From: an uncultured Chitinophagaceae bacterium | GTDB lineage: Bacteria > Bacteroidota > Bacteroidia > Chitinophagales > Chitinophagaceae | Assembly: GCA_934502905.1 (NCBI GenBank) | Contig: CAKSVK010000186.1 | Span: 1-6,688 of the forward strand | DNA: 6,688 nt | Direction of reading: 5' to 3' | In this document: one piece after another, positions 5,991 through 6,688 of the stretch | How positions within the stretch are numbered: the stretch's first letter is position 1 | Layout: each line of letters begins with the position of its first letter | Notes under the pieces: generated by a model | Database searches by the model: none | What the model was told of the DNA's origin: nothing | The model's input: the letters and a program-made list of their open reading frames with translations, nothing else | Translations under genes and position numbers: made by a program

Positions 5991-6045
5991 GATTATTGGA
6001 TTTTAAAATTGATTGATTGAATAAACGACTTTTTTGCCAATAGCC

Positions 6046-6177
6046 TTACTCTGGTTGCTCAGCTAACGCTTCTATACAAAAAGCAGGATATCCGTTACTG
6101 GTAAAACTATACTCATTTGCCTGGATCGCATCAGTTACGGCTGAACCGCGTTGAGATTTAGAATGGCAGATCGTCCG
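6046..6177 (-). pseudogene. Start-less coding-like frame overlapping the end of ssb
   Basis: On the minus strand a frame stays open for 43 codons from just after a TAA (which lies inside the ssb 3' end) to a TAA at 6046-6048. Its last 31 residues read like real protein: AVTDAIQANEYSFTSNGY then PAFCIEALAEQPE. There is no ATG, GTG or TTG in this frame, so as it stands it has no ordinary start. It may be a decayed small gene, a gene whose start was lost by a nearby indel, or chance. The frame is one base off the ssb frame. Apart from this, the 167 bases between ssb and the 125-aa gene hold nothing recognisable. Confidence 0.3.
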
Positions 6178-6550
6178 CTGTTGTTACTGCGGTTTCTGCA
6201 TGGTGTTCGGATGCTGCAGACATCGGCGGTATTTCTGCTTTCCTACCACCTGCCAGTGGTTTAATGCCGGAAGTGTGAAAATTTAGTCCTGCCTGAGGTT
6301 CCCCATCCTTATTGATCCATGCTCTTACACTTACCCTACCGGTAAGCTCTACTAAGAGCCCTTTGGTCAACATGCCTGCTACGTTAGGAGTTTTCCAATA
6401 GGAACAATCGAAATAGGCAGTTTGCTCTACCCATTGTCCCTCTTTGTTCTTGTAGCCATCGTTTACCGCCAGCGAAAAGTTTACAACCTGTTTTCCCTGA
6501 GATGTGGTATGCACCTCGGCATCCCTCGTAAGTCGTCCAATGATGTTCAT
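6158..6550 (-). CDS. ssb: Single-stranded DNA-binding protein
   Basis: SSB coats single-stranded DNA during replication, repair and conjugative entry, and recruits partner proteins through its C-terminal tip. This 130-residue protein has the OB-fold: NIIGRLTRDAEV (residues 2-13), VVNFSLAVND (22-31), then TAYFDCSYW (44-52), and the central LTKGLLVELTGRVSVRAW (61-78). Trp40, Trp52 and Trp78 and nearby aromatics are in the places expected to stack on bases. A short Pro/Ala/His-rich linker leads to the acidic tip ADDLPF, the classic partner-binding end. It is shorter than typical chromosomal SSB (about 150-180), as often seen for mobile-element copies. ATG 6550 is placed so the protein begins directly with strand 1 (MNIIGRL), as usual for the family. 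It precedes the 125-aa and parB-like genes on the same strand, and probably serves element transfer or replication. Confidence 0.93.
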   Translation of the reverse strand: MNIIGRLTRDAEVHTTSQGKQVVNFSLAVNDGYKNKEGQWVEQTAYFDCSYWKTPNVAGMLTKGLLVELTGRVSVRAWINKDGEPQAGLNFHTSGIKPLAGGRKAEIPPMSAASEHHAETAVTTADDLPF

Positions 6551-6568
6551 AACAATGAATTTTTAGTG

Positions 6569-6688
6569 ATGAAAATTTTTCTTTTTTTCAATAACCTGTG
6601 GCATTTGCTACAGCGTTTCGATCTGCTGGATCTCATCAGTGCCGGCAACCTACCGGCAGACGCTGTTTTTACTCAGGTAGCGAACGAT
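6569..6688 (+). CDS. Possible N-terminal fragment of a plus-strand gene (runs off right edge)
   Basis: From ATG 6569 a plus-strand frame is open for 40 codons to the edge (MKIFLFFNNLWHLLQRFDLL then DLISAGNLPADAVF). It would be divergent from ssb with only 18 bases between the start codons, which leaves little room for two promoters. The exact antisense codons on the minus strand also look protein-like (VAGTDEIQQIETL) but contain in-frame TAG stops at 6650-6652 and 6608-6610. So either this is a genuine divergent gene or it is the shadow of a decayed or ending minus-strand gene. The window edge prevents a decision. Confidence 0.3.
   Translation, partial: MKIFLFFNNLWHLLQRFDLLDLISAGNLPADAVFTQVAND

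Noticed and set aside
6006..6020. Short tandem ATTG repeats before the 125-aa gene
   Set aside because: Only about three 4-base units in an AT-rich leader; similar AATCA-rich leaders occur before ardA, so this is ordinary leader composition.
1..6688. CRISPR array, tRNA, rRNA, insertion sequence or integrase attachment site
   Set aside because: No regularly spaced repeats, no tRNA-like cloverleaf, no transposase or integrase motifs, and no long direct or terminal inverted repeats were seen by eye.

Overview
The window looks like part of an integrated conjugative or plasmid-like element of a Bacteroidota bacterium, probably of the Chitinophagaceae/Sphingobacteriaceae type. The evidence is the gene content (an ArdA-type antirestriction protein, a mobile-element SSB, a long ParB-like protein and small conserved accessory proteins). 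The genes also have AT-rich leaders without clear Shine-Dalgarno sequences. No integrase, relaxase, ParA or T4SS gene lies inside the window, so the type of element (ICE or plasmid) is inferred.

Layout. The left edge (1-150) holds the first 50 codons of an unrecognised minus-strand gene that runs off the window. Bases 151-650 hold no convincing intact gene: there are candidate promoters for the two flanking genes, one perfect hairpin, and a short plus-strand stretch that looks like decayed coding sequence. A single plus-strand gene, an AT-rich class I SAM-dependent methyltransferase (651-1283), follows and converges with the minus-strand cluster.

From 6550 down to 1359 every convincing gene is on the minus strand. 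In order of transcription they are: ssb (6158-6550); a start-less coding-like tail (6046-6177); a hypothetical 125-aa gene (5613-5990); a hairpin (5553-5583); a 602-aa ParB-like protein (3723-5531) ending at a strong intrinsic terminator (3655-3694); then ardA (3020-3556); a 57-aa gene (2787-2960); a 139-aa gene (2366-2785); a basic 158-aa gene (1884-2360); and a 162-aa gene (1359-1847). The last five are tightly packed (gaps of 59, 1, 5 and 36 bases) and probably form one operon. The right edge (about 6569-6688) is coding-like in two antisense readings and cannot be resolved.

Functionally, ssb, parB-like and ardA together resemble the establishment ('leading region') genes of conjugative elements. 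SSB coats incoming single-stranded DNA, ArdA blocks type I restriction by mimicking DNA, and the ParB-like protein is presumably involved in maintenance or DNA organisation. The small proteins downstream of ardA are unknown. No CRISPR array, tRNA, rRNA or insertion sequence was seen.
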